Below the pieces are notes generated by a model. The model did not search any database, was not told where the DNA came from, and saw only the letters and a list, made by a program, of their open reading frames with translations. 39,460 bases of DNA from Mycolicibacterium sp. CR10 (GTDB taxonomy: Bacteria > Actinomycetota > Actinomycetes > Mycobacteriales > Mycobacteriaceae), in NCBI RefSeq assembly GCF_005222675.1, contig NZ_STGE01000034.1, positions 1-39,460 of the forward strand, read 5' to 3'. Positions 7,364 to 14,471 of this stretch are shown here, piece by piece (position 1 is the stretch's first letter; the number at the start of each line of letters is the position of its first letter). The translations under genes were made by a program, and so were the position numbers.

Positions 7364-8613
7364 CTGCTGCGGGCCCGATCGGCCTTGTCCTGCAGGACGT
7401 CCCGTTCGCGGTCGTTGTCGGTCAATGACGCGGCCCTGGCGAACTCCGCTGCGGCCTCGGCGGTCCTGCCGAGCCGGGACAGCAGTTCGCCGCGCACGCT
7501 GGGCACCAGGTAGGAGTCGCCGAGCCCCTCGATGCCGTCGATGGTGTGCAGTGCCGACGACGGTCCGGCGACGGGGTCGGCCATCGCAACCGCGATGGCG
7601 CGATTGAGTTCCACCACCGGTGACGGCGCGAGTTGGAGCAGGGCGTCGTAGAGTGCAACGATGCGCGGCCAATCGGTGTCGGCGGCGGTCGGCGCGACTG
7701 CGTGACACTCGGCCAGGGCCGCCTGCAGGCAGTAGTGCCCCCAGCCGATTCCCCTGCGCTGCAGCATCTTCGCTGCGTGCTCGAGAGCGGCGACGCCCCG
7801 CTGAATCTGTGCCCGGTCCCATCGGGTGCGGTTCTGATCCTCGAGCAGGATAGGTGTGCCGTCGGGGCCGGTGCGCGCCCGCAGGCGTGAGGACTGGAAC
7901 TCCATCAGGGCGACCAGACCGCGCACCTCTGCCTCCTCGGGCGCCAGCGAAGCCAGGATGCGACCCAGACGCAAAGCCTCACTGCACAGTTCGTCGCGGC
8001 TCCAACGCGGGCCGGAGGACGCCGAATAACCCTCGTTGAAGACCAGGTAGATGACGCTGAGGACGGCGGACAACCGCTGCGGATAATCGGATCGGTCGGG
8101 CACCGCGAAGGGCACCCCGGTGAGCGCCTTCTTGGCCCGCACGATGCGCTGGGCGATCGTCGCCTTCGGCACCAGAAACGCCCTGGCGATCTCCTCGGTC
8201 GTCAAGCCGCCGACCGCCCGCAGGGTCAGCGCGATCTGGTTCTCCCGGGACAGCGCCGGGTGCGCGGACATGAAGATCAGTCGCAGCACGTCGTCGTCGA
8301 TGCGGTCGGGGTCCCAGGGGTCGTCGAGGTGGGTCTCCAGTTCGCGGGCCAGCACGGCGTACTTGGCGTCGAGGTTGTCCTGCCGGCGCCAGTGGTCGAT
8401 CGCCTTGCGTTTGGCGACGGCGGTCAGCCATGCACCGGGGGAGCGTGGGACGCCGCTGTCCGGCCACTGGGTGAGGGCGTCGATCAGGGCTTCCTGGGCG
8501 AAGTCCTCGGCGAGCCCGACGTCGCCGACCGCGCGGGTCAGGGTGGCCACGATCTTCGCGGCCTCCATGCGCCACACCGCCTCCACGGTCTGCTGCAGGT
8601 CGGCGGCGGCCAC
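7360..8613 (-). CDS. ECF-type RNA polymerase sigma factor, ECF42-like, with C-terminal TPR-like extension
   Basis: The 417-residue protein has region 2 (AEDFAQEALIDALTQWP, then AKRKAIDHWRR), region 4 (GGLTTEEIARAFLVPKATIA) and a long C-terminal extension. The extension contains YLVFNEGYSASSG and a TPR-like segment near ELNRAIAVAMADP. That architecture is the ECF42 group (DUF6596). Known ECF42 genes usually lie beside DGPF/YciI-domain genes, and the extension substitutes for a classical anti-sigma factor. Here the nearest DGPF gene is 6 kb away (14472-14891). The start is GTG at 8613. The gene is convergent with the NodS-like gene, overlapping by 4 bases, and divergent from the toxin-antitoxin operon. 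Confidence 0.9.
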   Translation of the reverse strand: MAAADLQQTVEAVWRMEAAKIVATLTRAVGDVGLAEDFAQEALIDALTQWPDSGVPRSPGAWLTAVAKRKAIDHWRRQDNLDAKYAVLARELETHLDDPWDPDRIDDDVLRLIFMSAHPALSRENQIALTLRAVGGLTTEEIARAFLVPKATIAQRIVRAKKALTGVPFAVPDRSDYPQRLSAVLSVIYLVFNEGYSASSGPRWSRDELCSEALRLGRILASLAPEEAEVRGLVALMEFQSSRLRARTGPDGTPILLEDQNRTRWDRAQIQRGVAALEHAAKMLQRRGIGWGHYCLQAALAECHAVAPTAADTDWPRIVALYDALLQLAPSPVVELNRAIAVAMADPVAGPSSALHTIDGIEGLGDSYLVPSVRGELLSRLGRTAEAAAEFARAASLTDNDRERDVLQDKADRARSS

Positions 8614-8640
8614 GCGGCCACGGTAGTTGACGCGCGCGAT

Positions 8641-8694
8641 CAGTGTTCGCTGTTCGGTATTGACCGAACAGCGAACAGTGGCAATACTTGCTGG
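8641..8694 (+). promoter_or_regulatory. Operator palindrome and leaderless promoter of the AbiE-like operon
   Basis: Perfect 15-bp arms, TGTTCGCTGTTCGGT at 8644-8658 and its complement at 8663-8677, surround a 4-base centre. Two further outer pairs follow after one mismatch. The promoter TTGACC (8660-8665), exactly 17 bp, AATACT (8683-8688) is embedded, and six bases later comes the ATG at 8695, so the mRNA is probably leaderless. A protein bound to the dyad would cover the -35 box, so negative autoregulation by the antitoxin is the simplest reading. Within each arm GTTCG occurs twice as a direct repeat. Confidence 0.8.
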
Positions 8695-9747
8695 ATGAGC
8701 CCGAACTCCGGAGCCGATGCCGTCTTGTTCTTAGCCGACGCTGTGGCGGCTGTTGGTCTTACGCTGACGTCTGAAGGCGGGGCGAACCATACGACGGACG
8801 CGTACCTACAGACACCGGACGGCCGTCGCATCGCGATCGACGTCAAGCGGATAGCGCTGGTAGCGAGCCAGGATCTCGACCGTCAGATAGAGAACTGGAA
8901 GCGAGAGGCGTCGGCGGCGTCTTCCCTGCGTGTCATTGTGGCCGACCGGGTTACACACGACTCCCGTCGGCTGCTAAGCGCAGCCGACATCAGTTGGCTG
9001 GACCTGCGTGGCCATCTGCATTTGAGTGGTGACGGTCTTTTCATAGACGCCGATGTAGAACCGCTGAAGCGTAGGCAGCCAACAGAACCCTTCGCCGGGG
9101 TTGTCGGCATCGAAGTGGCGACGGCAATCCTTCTGGATCCCGAGCGCGAAGTGGCCGTGCGACCCATTGCGAGGTCGATCCAGCGTGCTCCGAGCTCGGT
9201 CTCGGAGGTCATCGCGGGATTGAAGCGGGCGGACCTGGTTCACGATGACGGGTCGGTCGCGAAAGCGGCGCTCTTTTCGGAACTCGCATCCGTCTGGCGA
9301 ACACGCGACGAGGATGTGGCGTCCCTACCTCAGCCGGGCGACGCTGCGGTTGTAGATGCACTCCAGGTCGGGTTCGACGACATACCAACCACGGTCGGTT
9401 GGGCGATGAGTGATGCATGGGCGGCTGTCGCCTATGGTGCGCCGATCGCGATTCGGTCGGATCATCCTAGAGACTTCTATGTGCCCGACGACAGAGTGTT
9501 GCGAAGGGCTGTGCACCTTCTCGGTCCTTCGCGGCAATCGCAGAAGCGTGCCGCGACGCTGCGCGTTACACCTGTGAAGGCAGTCTGTGCGGGTCGTGTG
9601 GATGGCGCAAAGGCGCTCCGTTCCAATGAGCATTGGCCTCTAGCGCATCCGCTGTTCGTCGCGTTGGATCTGGCACAGGATCCCGGACGAGGGCGGGAGG
9701 CGCTCGACCAGTGGACCCCTCCGATCGGTTGGCATCGTGTCTGGTGA
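8695..9747 (+). CDS. AbiEi-type antitoxin-like regulator with nuclease-like N-terminal domain
   Basis: The 350-residue protein resembles the AbiEi_2-type antitoxin layout. It has an N-terminal restriction-nuclease-like segment with D35 and IAIDVK (46-51), then RVIVADRVTHDSRRLL and a WLDLRGHLHL motif (101-110). A winged helix-turn-helix follows near 139-190 (RPIARSIQRAPSSVSEVIAG), then an uncharacterised C-terminal domain. In type IV TA systems the antitoxin represses its own promoter, which fits the palindrome just upstream. The ATG at 8695 fits the promoter; the open frame extending further upstream lies inside the sigma gene. The region has more AT-rich codons than its neighbours, as expected for acquired DNA. 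Family assignment rests on motif resemblance, not on an alignment. Confidence 0.72.
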   Translation: MSPNSGADAVLFLADAVAAVGLTLTSEGGANHTTDAYLQTPDGRRIAIDVKRIALVASQDLDRQIENWKREASAASSLRVIVADRVTHDSRRLLSAADISWLDLRGHLHLSGDGLFIDADVEPLKRRQPTEPFAGVVGIEVATAILLDPEREVAVRPIARSIQRAPSSVSEVIAGLKRADLVHDDGSVAKAALFSELASVWRTRDEDVASLPQPGDAAVVDALQVGFDDIPTTVGWAMSDAWAAVAYGAPIAIRSDHPRDFYVPDDRVLRRAVHLLGPSRQSQKRAATLRVTPVKAVCAGRVDGAKALRSNEHWPLAHPLFVALDLAQDPGRGREALDQWTPPIGWHRVW

Positions 9748-10495
9748 GACCAGCCCTCCGGTCGTAAACCTTGTGGGAAACGCGATGTCTGCTTTGGTGC
9801 ACGCGATTCCGGAGGTGGAATCGCGGACAAGCCGCCGGGTAATGGTCATCGGGGGGCTTGCAGTGGTGTGTCGACTACGCGTTCCGCATCGAGCGACGAC
9901 TGACTTGGACACTGTGAGTCGTCGCGCTGCGGAGCAGATGCCTCAGCTGGAATTGCTGGCCGGTTTTAGCAGTGTTGAACGTGTCGGCCCAGTAGGTGTT
10001 TTGATTCCAACGCCGGCGGGGCGGGTGCGAGTCGACGTGCTTGAGATTTCAGAAGACGAAATAGCGCATCCACCTGATGAGCCCTCAGGCCGGCTCTACG
10101 TGATGTCCCATGCCTGGGCTTCGGAAACGTCAACCCCGGTGACAATACGAGCCGACAACTCGGCCGACATCAACGTGCTTGTGGCAGAACCGGGCCCGCT
10201 GGTAGCGATGAAGCTGCAGTCGCTGCCGGACCGTATAGTCGCGAAAGAGGCGACCGAACTTTTCGATATTGTGCGGCTTGTGCTCGATAGGGAGACGGGA
10301 GCTGTTGTGCGGCAGCAGCTCTCCGCCGCAGATGTTCAGCTCAAGGCCGACGCAGCATTTCACGCTGACAGGTGGTTCGACGTTACGATTGCGCGTTCGT
10401 TCAGCCTGCTGAGGCGAATCCCAGAGGCCGCTGACCTCAACCGCGACGATCTCGAACTCGTCGGCGAGCTGCTCATTCGGACTCTTGCGATCTAA
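9737..10495 (+). CDS. AbiEii/MenT-like nucleotidyltransferase toxin
   Basis: The 252-residue protein looks like a minimal nucleotidyltransferase of the AbiEii/AbiGii/MenT type. It has the GG of VMVIGGLAVV (39-40), ATTDLDTV with the metal-binding DxD-like DLD (56-58), a third acidic strand VRVDVLEI (98-104), and the typical downstream helix segment LVAMKLQSLPDRIVAKE followed by FDIVRLVL. Such toxins transfer nucleotides, for example to tRNA acceptor ends in mycobacterial MenT proteins, and stop growth or abort phage infection. The GTG start at 9737 overlaps the antitoxin stop by 11 bp; an in-frame ATG at 9785 is a later option. Codon use includes ATA, CTT and TTT, unlike neighbouring genes. 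The target is unknown. Confidence 0.75.
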   Translation: MSGETSPPVVNLVGNAMSALVHAIPEVESRTSRRVMVIGGLAVVCRLRVPHRATTDLDTVSRRAAEQMPQLELLAGFSSVERVGPVGVLIPTPAGRVRVDVLEISEDEIAHPPDEPSGRLYVMSHAWASETSTPVTIRADNSADINVLVAEPGPLVAMKLQSLPDRIVAKEATELFDIVRLVLDRETGAVVRQQLSAADVQLKADAAFHADRWFDVTIARSFSLLRRIPEAADLNRDDLELVGELLIRTLAI

Positions 10496-10503
10496 CTGGG
10501 TGG

Positions 10504-11757
10504 TCACGCCAGCACGCCCCTGACGTCGAACCTCTCCCACAGGTTGAGGAAATTCGTCATCATCAACAGCCGGCTGCGCGCCTGCTCGGAGTCGGCGATC
10601 CGCGCGTCGAATCGGTCGGTCACCGGGTCGGGCAGCAGCTGCTGCAGGAATCGGGGTACGTCAAGCAGCCACGCGGTCCCCATGATCGCGACATATCCGA
10701 TCAGGTGTGTACGCAACGTGTTCGCGTCCAACCGCGGACCGCCTGCTGCTGCGTACTCGACGATGAAATGCTCGAGCAGGCTGTCGAGGTGGTTGTTCCA
10801 CATGTCGGTCTCGGCGCTGCACAGGCATCCCCAGATCGCCATGGCGAGGTTCATCTCGCCGACGCAGCCCCAGTCGAGGAGGCCACACGCGAGTTCGTCA
10901 CGGTCGCGCCAAAACCAGGCGTTGTCGACGTTGGCGTTCCAGTGACACAAGGCGACGTAGTCCCGGTCCGCGCCCAGCAGTTCCCACAGGCGGTCCACGC
11001 GACCGGGAATCAGCGCGACGTCGGCACGCAACCGCGAAAGGAATTCCGGGGCAACGGTGTTGGCTGGCAACAGTTCGGGTTGACTTGTCGCGAACTCTGC
11101 GAGTTGGTCGACGCGGCGCTGCAGTTGCTCAGGGGTGTAGGGCGCGCGTTCGCCAACCGAAAGCCGTCGCATGTCGACAGAGAAGTCCCGGTCGCTGCGA
11201 TCGCCCGCTTTATGCGTGCCCGCAAGACAGGCCAACGCGGTGAACACCGCGCGGTAGTGCCCCAGCGGATCGGGCATTGAGTGGTCGGCGCATTTGTGGT
11301 ACTTCGGCTCGATCCCGTTGCATCCGTATTGGATTCGATCTGTGACGAGCAACCCGGTGCCGGAGCCGTCATGGAAGTCAGCGAACAGACACCGCGGCAC
11401 CGCGATCGGAAAACCCGGCGTTCGCGTCAACAATGCGAAGCGCACCTCGAGGGCCATCTGGCTCCGCCCGAGATCGCGCCCGGGATCGTCGAAGTCGCGG
11501 GAGAACTTCACGAACAGCTCACCCGGAAGGTCACACGGCTTTCCGTACGACACTGTCAGCTGCGCCTTGCGGCCAGTGCTGCCGCCTCGGAACTCCGCCA
11601 ACTCGAGGTCGACCACGGCGTTGTCGGCACCCAGCGCGCCGGCGCGGCGGAACGCCTCGGTCAGGAAGGCGGTGCCACCGTCGCGCAGTGCGTCGGCGTC
11701 AGCGGGGATGTCGAGGCCGAGATGGTCACCGCGGACCCACTTGGCCGGCGCGTGCAT
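10504..11757 (-). CDS. Aminoglycoside-phosphotransferase-fold protein (APH/EcK-like) with altered catalytic loop
   Basis: The 417-residue protein has the small-molecule kinase fold. ELFVKFSRDF is the probable nucleotide-binding lysine strand, LCHWNANVDNAWFW is the catalytic loop, and LLDWGCVGEMNLA is the metal-binding segment. The usual HxDxxxxN loop reads HWNANVDN, so the position of the catalytic Asp is Asn. It may be inactive, use another base, or bind rather than phosphorylate its ligand. The gene lies 23 bp downstream of fadD8 on the same strand and is probably co-transcribed, which suggests a lipid- or steroid-linked substrate. Its stop is 8 bases from the toxin stop, in convergent orientation. 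Confidence 0.8.
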   Translation of the reverse strand: MHAPAKWVRGDHLGLDIPADADALRDGGTAFLTEAFRRAGALGADNAVVDLELAEFRGGSTGRKAQLTVSYGKPCDLPGELFVKFSRDFDDPGRDLGRSQMALEVRFALLTRTPGFPIAVPRCLFADFHDGSGTGLLVTDRIQYGCNGIEPKYHKCADHSMPDPLGHYRAVFTALACLAGTHKAGDRSDRDFSVDMRRLSVGERAPYTPEQLQRRVDQLAEFATSQPELLPANTVAPEFLSRLRADVALIPGRVDRLWELLGADRDYVALCHWNANVDNAWFWRDRDELACGLLDWGCVGEMNLAMAIWGCLCSAETDMWNNHLDSLLEHFIVEYAAAGGPRLDANTLRTHLIGYVAIMGTAWLLDVPRFLQQLLPDPVTDRFDARIADSEQARSRLLMMTNFLNLWERFDVRGVLA

Positions 11758-11780
11758 CCTGGTGATTCTGCTCGTTCTGC

Positions 11781-13388
11781 TCAGCCGACGGCCCGGCCGG
11801 CGCCCTCCCAGAACTGCTTGCGGACGGCCTTTTTGTCGGGTTTACCCAGTGCGGTGATCGGCACCGAGTCGACGACGACGACCTGCTTGGGCACCTGCAC
11901 CGAGCCTTTGCGCTCCTTCACCGACGCCTGGATCTCGGCGATCATGGTGGCCACCGCGTCCTCGTCGGTGGACGCGTCGGGCCGCAGCACCACCACGGCC
12001 GTCACCGCTTCGCCCCATTTCTCGTCGGGCGTGCCGATCACGCACACCTGGGCGACTGAAGGATGCTCGGCCACAACGTCTTCCACCTCGCGGGGGAACA
12101 CATTGAAACCGCCGGTGACGATCATGTCCTTGGTGCGGTCGACGATGAACCAGAAGCCGTCCTCGTCCTCGCGCGCCAGATCACCGGTGTGCATCCAGCC
12201 GTCACGGAAAGTCTCGGCGGTGGCCTCGGGCAGGTTCCAGTAACCGCCGGACAGCAGCGGACCGGAGACGCAGATCTCGCCGACCTCGCCCTGGGGCACC
12301 GGCTGGCCGTCCTCACCGAGCAGCGCGGTCCGCGCGAACAGCGTCGGCCGGCCACACGAGGTCAGCCGCTTCTCGTCGTGATCCTTCTTCGACAGGTAGG
12401 TGATCACCATCGGCGCCTCGGACTGGCCGTAGTACTGCGCGAAGATCGGCCCGAACCGACGGATTGCCTCGGCCAGCCGCACCGGGTTCATCGCAGAGGC
12501 GCCGTAGTAGACCGTCTCCAACGACGACAGGTCGCGGGTGTGCGAATCGGGGTGGTCCATCAGCGCGTAGATCATCGACGGCACCAGCATGGTCGCGGTG
12601 ATCTTCTGCTCCTCGATGACGCGCAGCACCTCGGCCGGATCGAACTTTGTCAGCACGATCAGCTCGCCGCCCTTGACGATCACCGGGGTGAAGAACGCCG
12701 CACCCGCATGCGACAGCGGCGTGCACATCAGGAAACGCGGATTCTCCGGCCATTCCCACTCGGCCAACTGCACCGTCGTCATCGTCGTGATGGACTGCGT
12801 CGTCCCCATCACGCCCTTCGGCTTACCGGTGGTACCGCCGGTATAGGTGAGTCCGCCGATATTGTCGGGCGCCAGGTCGGCGGCCACCAGCGGCTGTGGG
12901 GTGTACTTGGCCGCCTCGGCACTGAGGTCCACCGCGGCCACCCCCGCTCGGCTGAGCTCCTCTGGGACTGGGCCGATCGTCAGGATCTGCGTGAGCGACG
13001 GCACCTTCTCCAGCAGACCCAGCGCGCGCTCGACGAACATCGGGTTGGGGTCGATGATCAGCGACGTCACCCCGGCGTCGGACAGCACGTAGGCGTGATC
13101 GTCCAGCGAGCCGAGAGGGTGCAGTGCGGTGCGCCGGAAGCCCTGGGTCTGGCTGGCGCCGATGATCATCAGCACCTCGGGACGGTTGAGCGATAGCAGT
13201 CCCGACGCGCTGCCGGTGCCCGCACCGAGCGCCTCGAAGGCCTGAATGTACTGGCTGATGCGGTCGGCGAGCTCGCCACCGGTGAGCGTGGTGTCGCCGA
13301 GGAACAGCACGGGGCGGTCTTTGTGGCGTTTGAGCGCACCGACGGTGAGGTGGCCGGAGTGCAGGGGATGGCGCAGCAGATCACTCAT
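11781..13388 (-). CDS. fadD8: Long-chain-fatty-acid/steroid-type CoA ligase FadD8
   Basis: The 535-residue protein is an ANL-superfamily acyl-CoA ligase. It contains the adenylate P-loop motif YTGGTTGKPKG, the A5-type motif QYYGQSEAP, the TGDLAREDEDGFWFIVDR hinge region, TGGFNVFPREVE, and the catalytic lysine near ITALGKPDKKAVRK. Gene order relative to menB and menC matches fadD8 (Rv0551c) of M. tuberculosis, which is why I use that symbol; the substrate remains unproven. A -10-like TAGTCT (complement of 13396-13401) seven bases before the ATG suggests a leaderless mRNA. A KstR-type site overlaps it. The kinase-fold gene follows in the same direction. Confidence 0.88.
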   Translation of the reverse strand: MSDLLRHPLHSGHLTVGALKRHKDRPVLFLGDTTLTGGELADRISQYIQAFEALGAGTGSASGLLSLNRPEVLMIIGASQTQGFRRTALHPLGSLDDHAYVLSDAGVTSLIIDPNPMFVERALGLLEKVPSLTQILTIGPVPEELSRAGVAAVDLSAEAAKYTPQPLVAADLAPDNIGGLTYTGGTTGKPKGVMGTTQSITTMTTVQLAEWEWPENPRFLMCTPLSHAGAAFFTPVIVKGGELIVLTKFDPAEVLRVIEEQKITATMLVPSMIYALMDHPDSHTRDLSSLETVYYGASAMNPVRLAEAIRRFGPIFAQYYGQSEAPMVITYLSKKDHDEKRLTSCGRPTLFARTALLGEDGQPVPQGEVGEICVSGPLLSGGYWNLPEATAETFRDGWMHTGDLAREDEDGFWFIVDRTKDMIVTGGFNVFPREVEDVVAEHPSVAQVCVIGTPDEKWGEAVTAVVVLRPDASTDEDAVATMIAEIQASVKERKGSVQVPKQVVVVDSVPITALGKPDKKAVRKQFWEGAGRAVG

Positions 13389-13399
13389 GGCCTACAGAC

Positions 13400-13413
13400 T
13401 AGAACGTGTTCCA
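13400..13413. promoter_or_regulatory. KstR-type operator over the fadD8 promoter
   Basis: TAGAACGTGTTCCA matches all eight fixed positions of the mycobacterial KstR consensus TnnAACnnGTTnnA. It lies 12 bases upstream of the fadD8 ATG and overlaps the predicted -10 box (13396-13401), a position where a TetR-family repressor would block initiation. KstR derepresses its targets when cholesterol-derived CoA thioesters are present. Actual binding is inferred. Confidence 0.6.
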
Positions 13414-13483
13414 GTTCGAGTCATCAAGCCCTGCGTATTCGCCCCGAGTCCGTGCGTGGCTGGCCGGCGGTGCCGCTGAAGTC

Positions 13484-13499
13484 GCGTAGTCGACTACGC
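13484..13499. promoter_or_regulatory. Perfect 16-bp palindrome upstream of the secreted-protein gene
   Basis: GCGTAGTCGACTACGC is a perfect palindrome, 75 bp upstream of the ATG at 13575 and about 95 bp from the fadD8 start. It is in the non-coding gap between the two divergent genes and may be a regulator-binding site. I do not recognise its regulator. Confidence 0.5.
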
Positions 13500-13574
13500 A
13501 GGACCGCGGGTGGTGGCCCCGCAACGCTCCACGGAGGCCAGCAGAGAGCTTGCCCAGACCGAAAGGACATCTCG

Positions 13575-14348
13575 ATGACCCAACGAACACTTGCCCTGCT
13601 GACCGCACTCGTAGGCGCCTCCGCGCTCTCGGGCGTCTGGGCGGTGCCCGTCGCGCATGCCGATCCGCTCGACGCGATCATCACCACCGTAAAGAACGAC
13701 CGGCCCGCCCGGTGCCCGGCACTGCAATACGACAACGGGGTCCTCGAAGGAGCCGCCCAGGCGTATGCGCGATCGGAGAACCCGGTCGACGGCCAGCCCG
13801 CCGGCTACAACGGGCGGACGCTGGCGTTCCTGGGCTCGGGTGACCCCCAGGCCGCGGCGACCACGAGCGCCTATTCAAGGGGCGCGGGCGGGTTGATCAG
13901 CAACTGCGACTTCACCGACTTCGGTGTCGGCTTCGTCCGTCACGAGGACAGGGAGGTCGATGTGGTGACCATCGTGTTCGGCGCCCCCGCCAAACCCGTC
14001 GAGGCGCCGCCCGTCGCCGCGCCGGCGCCGGTGCCCCCGCCGCCGGTCGAGGCGGCCAAGCCTGATCCCGTCGCGCCGACCGACGCCATCCGGGTGTCGT
14101 TCGACCGGGGGCTGACCTGGACGGTGAACGTCACGAACTCCTCGGCGCTGGCCGGAACGTGCACCTACGTCGCGACCAACCCGATTCTGCCCGGGGTTAA
14201 CAAGACCTTCGACATCGGCCCCAACGGGAGCACGAGTTTCCCGGTGCTTGCCCCGCCGCCGCTGTCCACCTACCACGTGGTGGTGTCGTGCAGGGGTGAC
14301 TTCAACGGCAAGAACGTCGAATTCGGTCACGTCGAGCAGGACGTCTAA
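13575..14348 (+). CDS. Secreted CAP-like protein with proline-rich linker and C-terminal beta domain
   Basis: The 257-residue protein begins with a Sec signal peptide: a hydrophobic run LALLTALVGASALSGVWAV, then cleavage after AHA before DPLD. The mature protein has a small alpha/beta domain resembling divergent CAP/SCP-type secreted proteins. This has NGVLEGAAQAYARSE at its start and FGVGFVRHEDREVDVVTIVFG at its end. A Pro/Ala linker (about residues 137-160) and a C-terminal domain with conserved cysteines (GTCTYVA and VVSCRGD) follow. GAAAGGA at 13561-13567 is a good ribosome-binding site for the ATG at 13575, so the upstream in-frame extension was discarded. Function is unknown; a cell-wall or extracellular role is likely. 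Confidence 0.82.
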   Translation: MTQRTLALLTALVGASALSGVWAVPVAHADPLDAIITTVKNDRPARCPALQYDNGVLEGAAQAYARSENPVDGQPAGYNGRTLAFLGSGDPQAAATTSAYSRGAGGLISNCDFTDFGVGFVRHEDREVDVVTIVFGAPAKPVEAPPVAAPAPVPPPPVEAAKPDPVAPTDAIRVSFDRGLTWTVNVTNSSALAGTCTYVATNPILPGVNKTFDIGPNGSTSFPVLAPPPLSTYHVVVSCRGDFNGKNVEFGHVEQDV

Positions 14349-14352
14349 CGGC

Positions 14353-14461
14353 TGGAATGCATTCCACGCGGGCTCTCTCGCGATGCCCGCGAAACCCCCC
14401 GCCGGAACGGTATTCCAGCATGCGCACTCTCGCACTTTTCCTGCTGGAATGCCGTTCCGGC
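14353..14461. repeat. Composite copy of the intergenic palindromic repeat (two hairpins)
   Basis: The right unit (14401-14461) has two arms of about 20 bp (14401-14420 and 14442-14461) with GCCGGAACGG where the 2101-2161 copy has GCCGAAATGG. Both changed positions are compensated in the opposite arm. Its apical part can pair TGCG (14421-14424) with CGCA (14431-14434). The left unit begins with the perfect palindrome TGGAATGCATTCCA (14353-14366), then CGCGGGC (14367-14373) and GCCCGCG (14385-14391) enclosing a loop with TCTCTCG. The element fills the gap between two convergent genes. Confidence 0.87.
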
Positions 14462-14471
14462 GTCGACGCCC

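Noticed and set aside
8260..8694. Upstream extension of the antitoxin frame into the sigma-factor gene
   Set aside because: The extension is antisense to the ECF42-like gene, and a promoter at 8660-8688 with an ATG at 8695 explains the true start.
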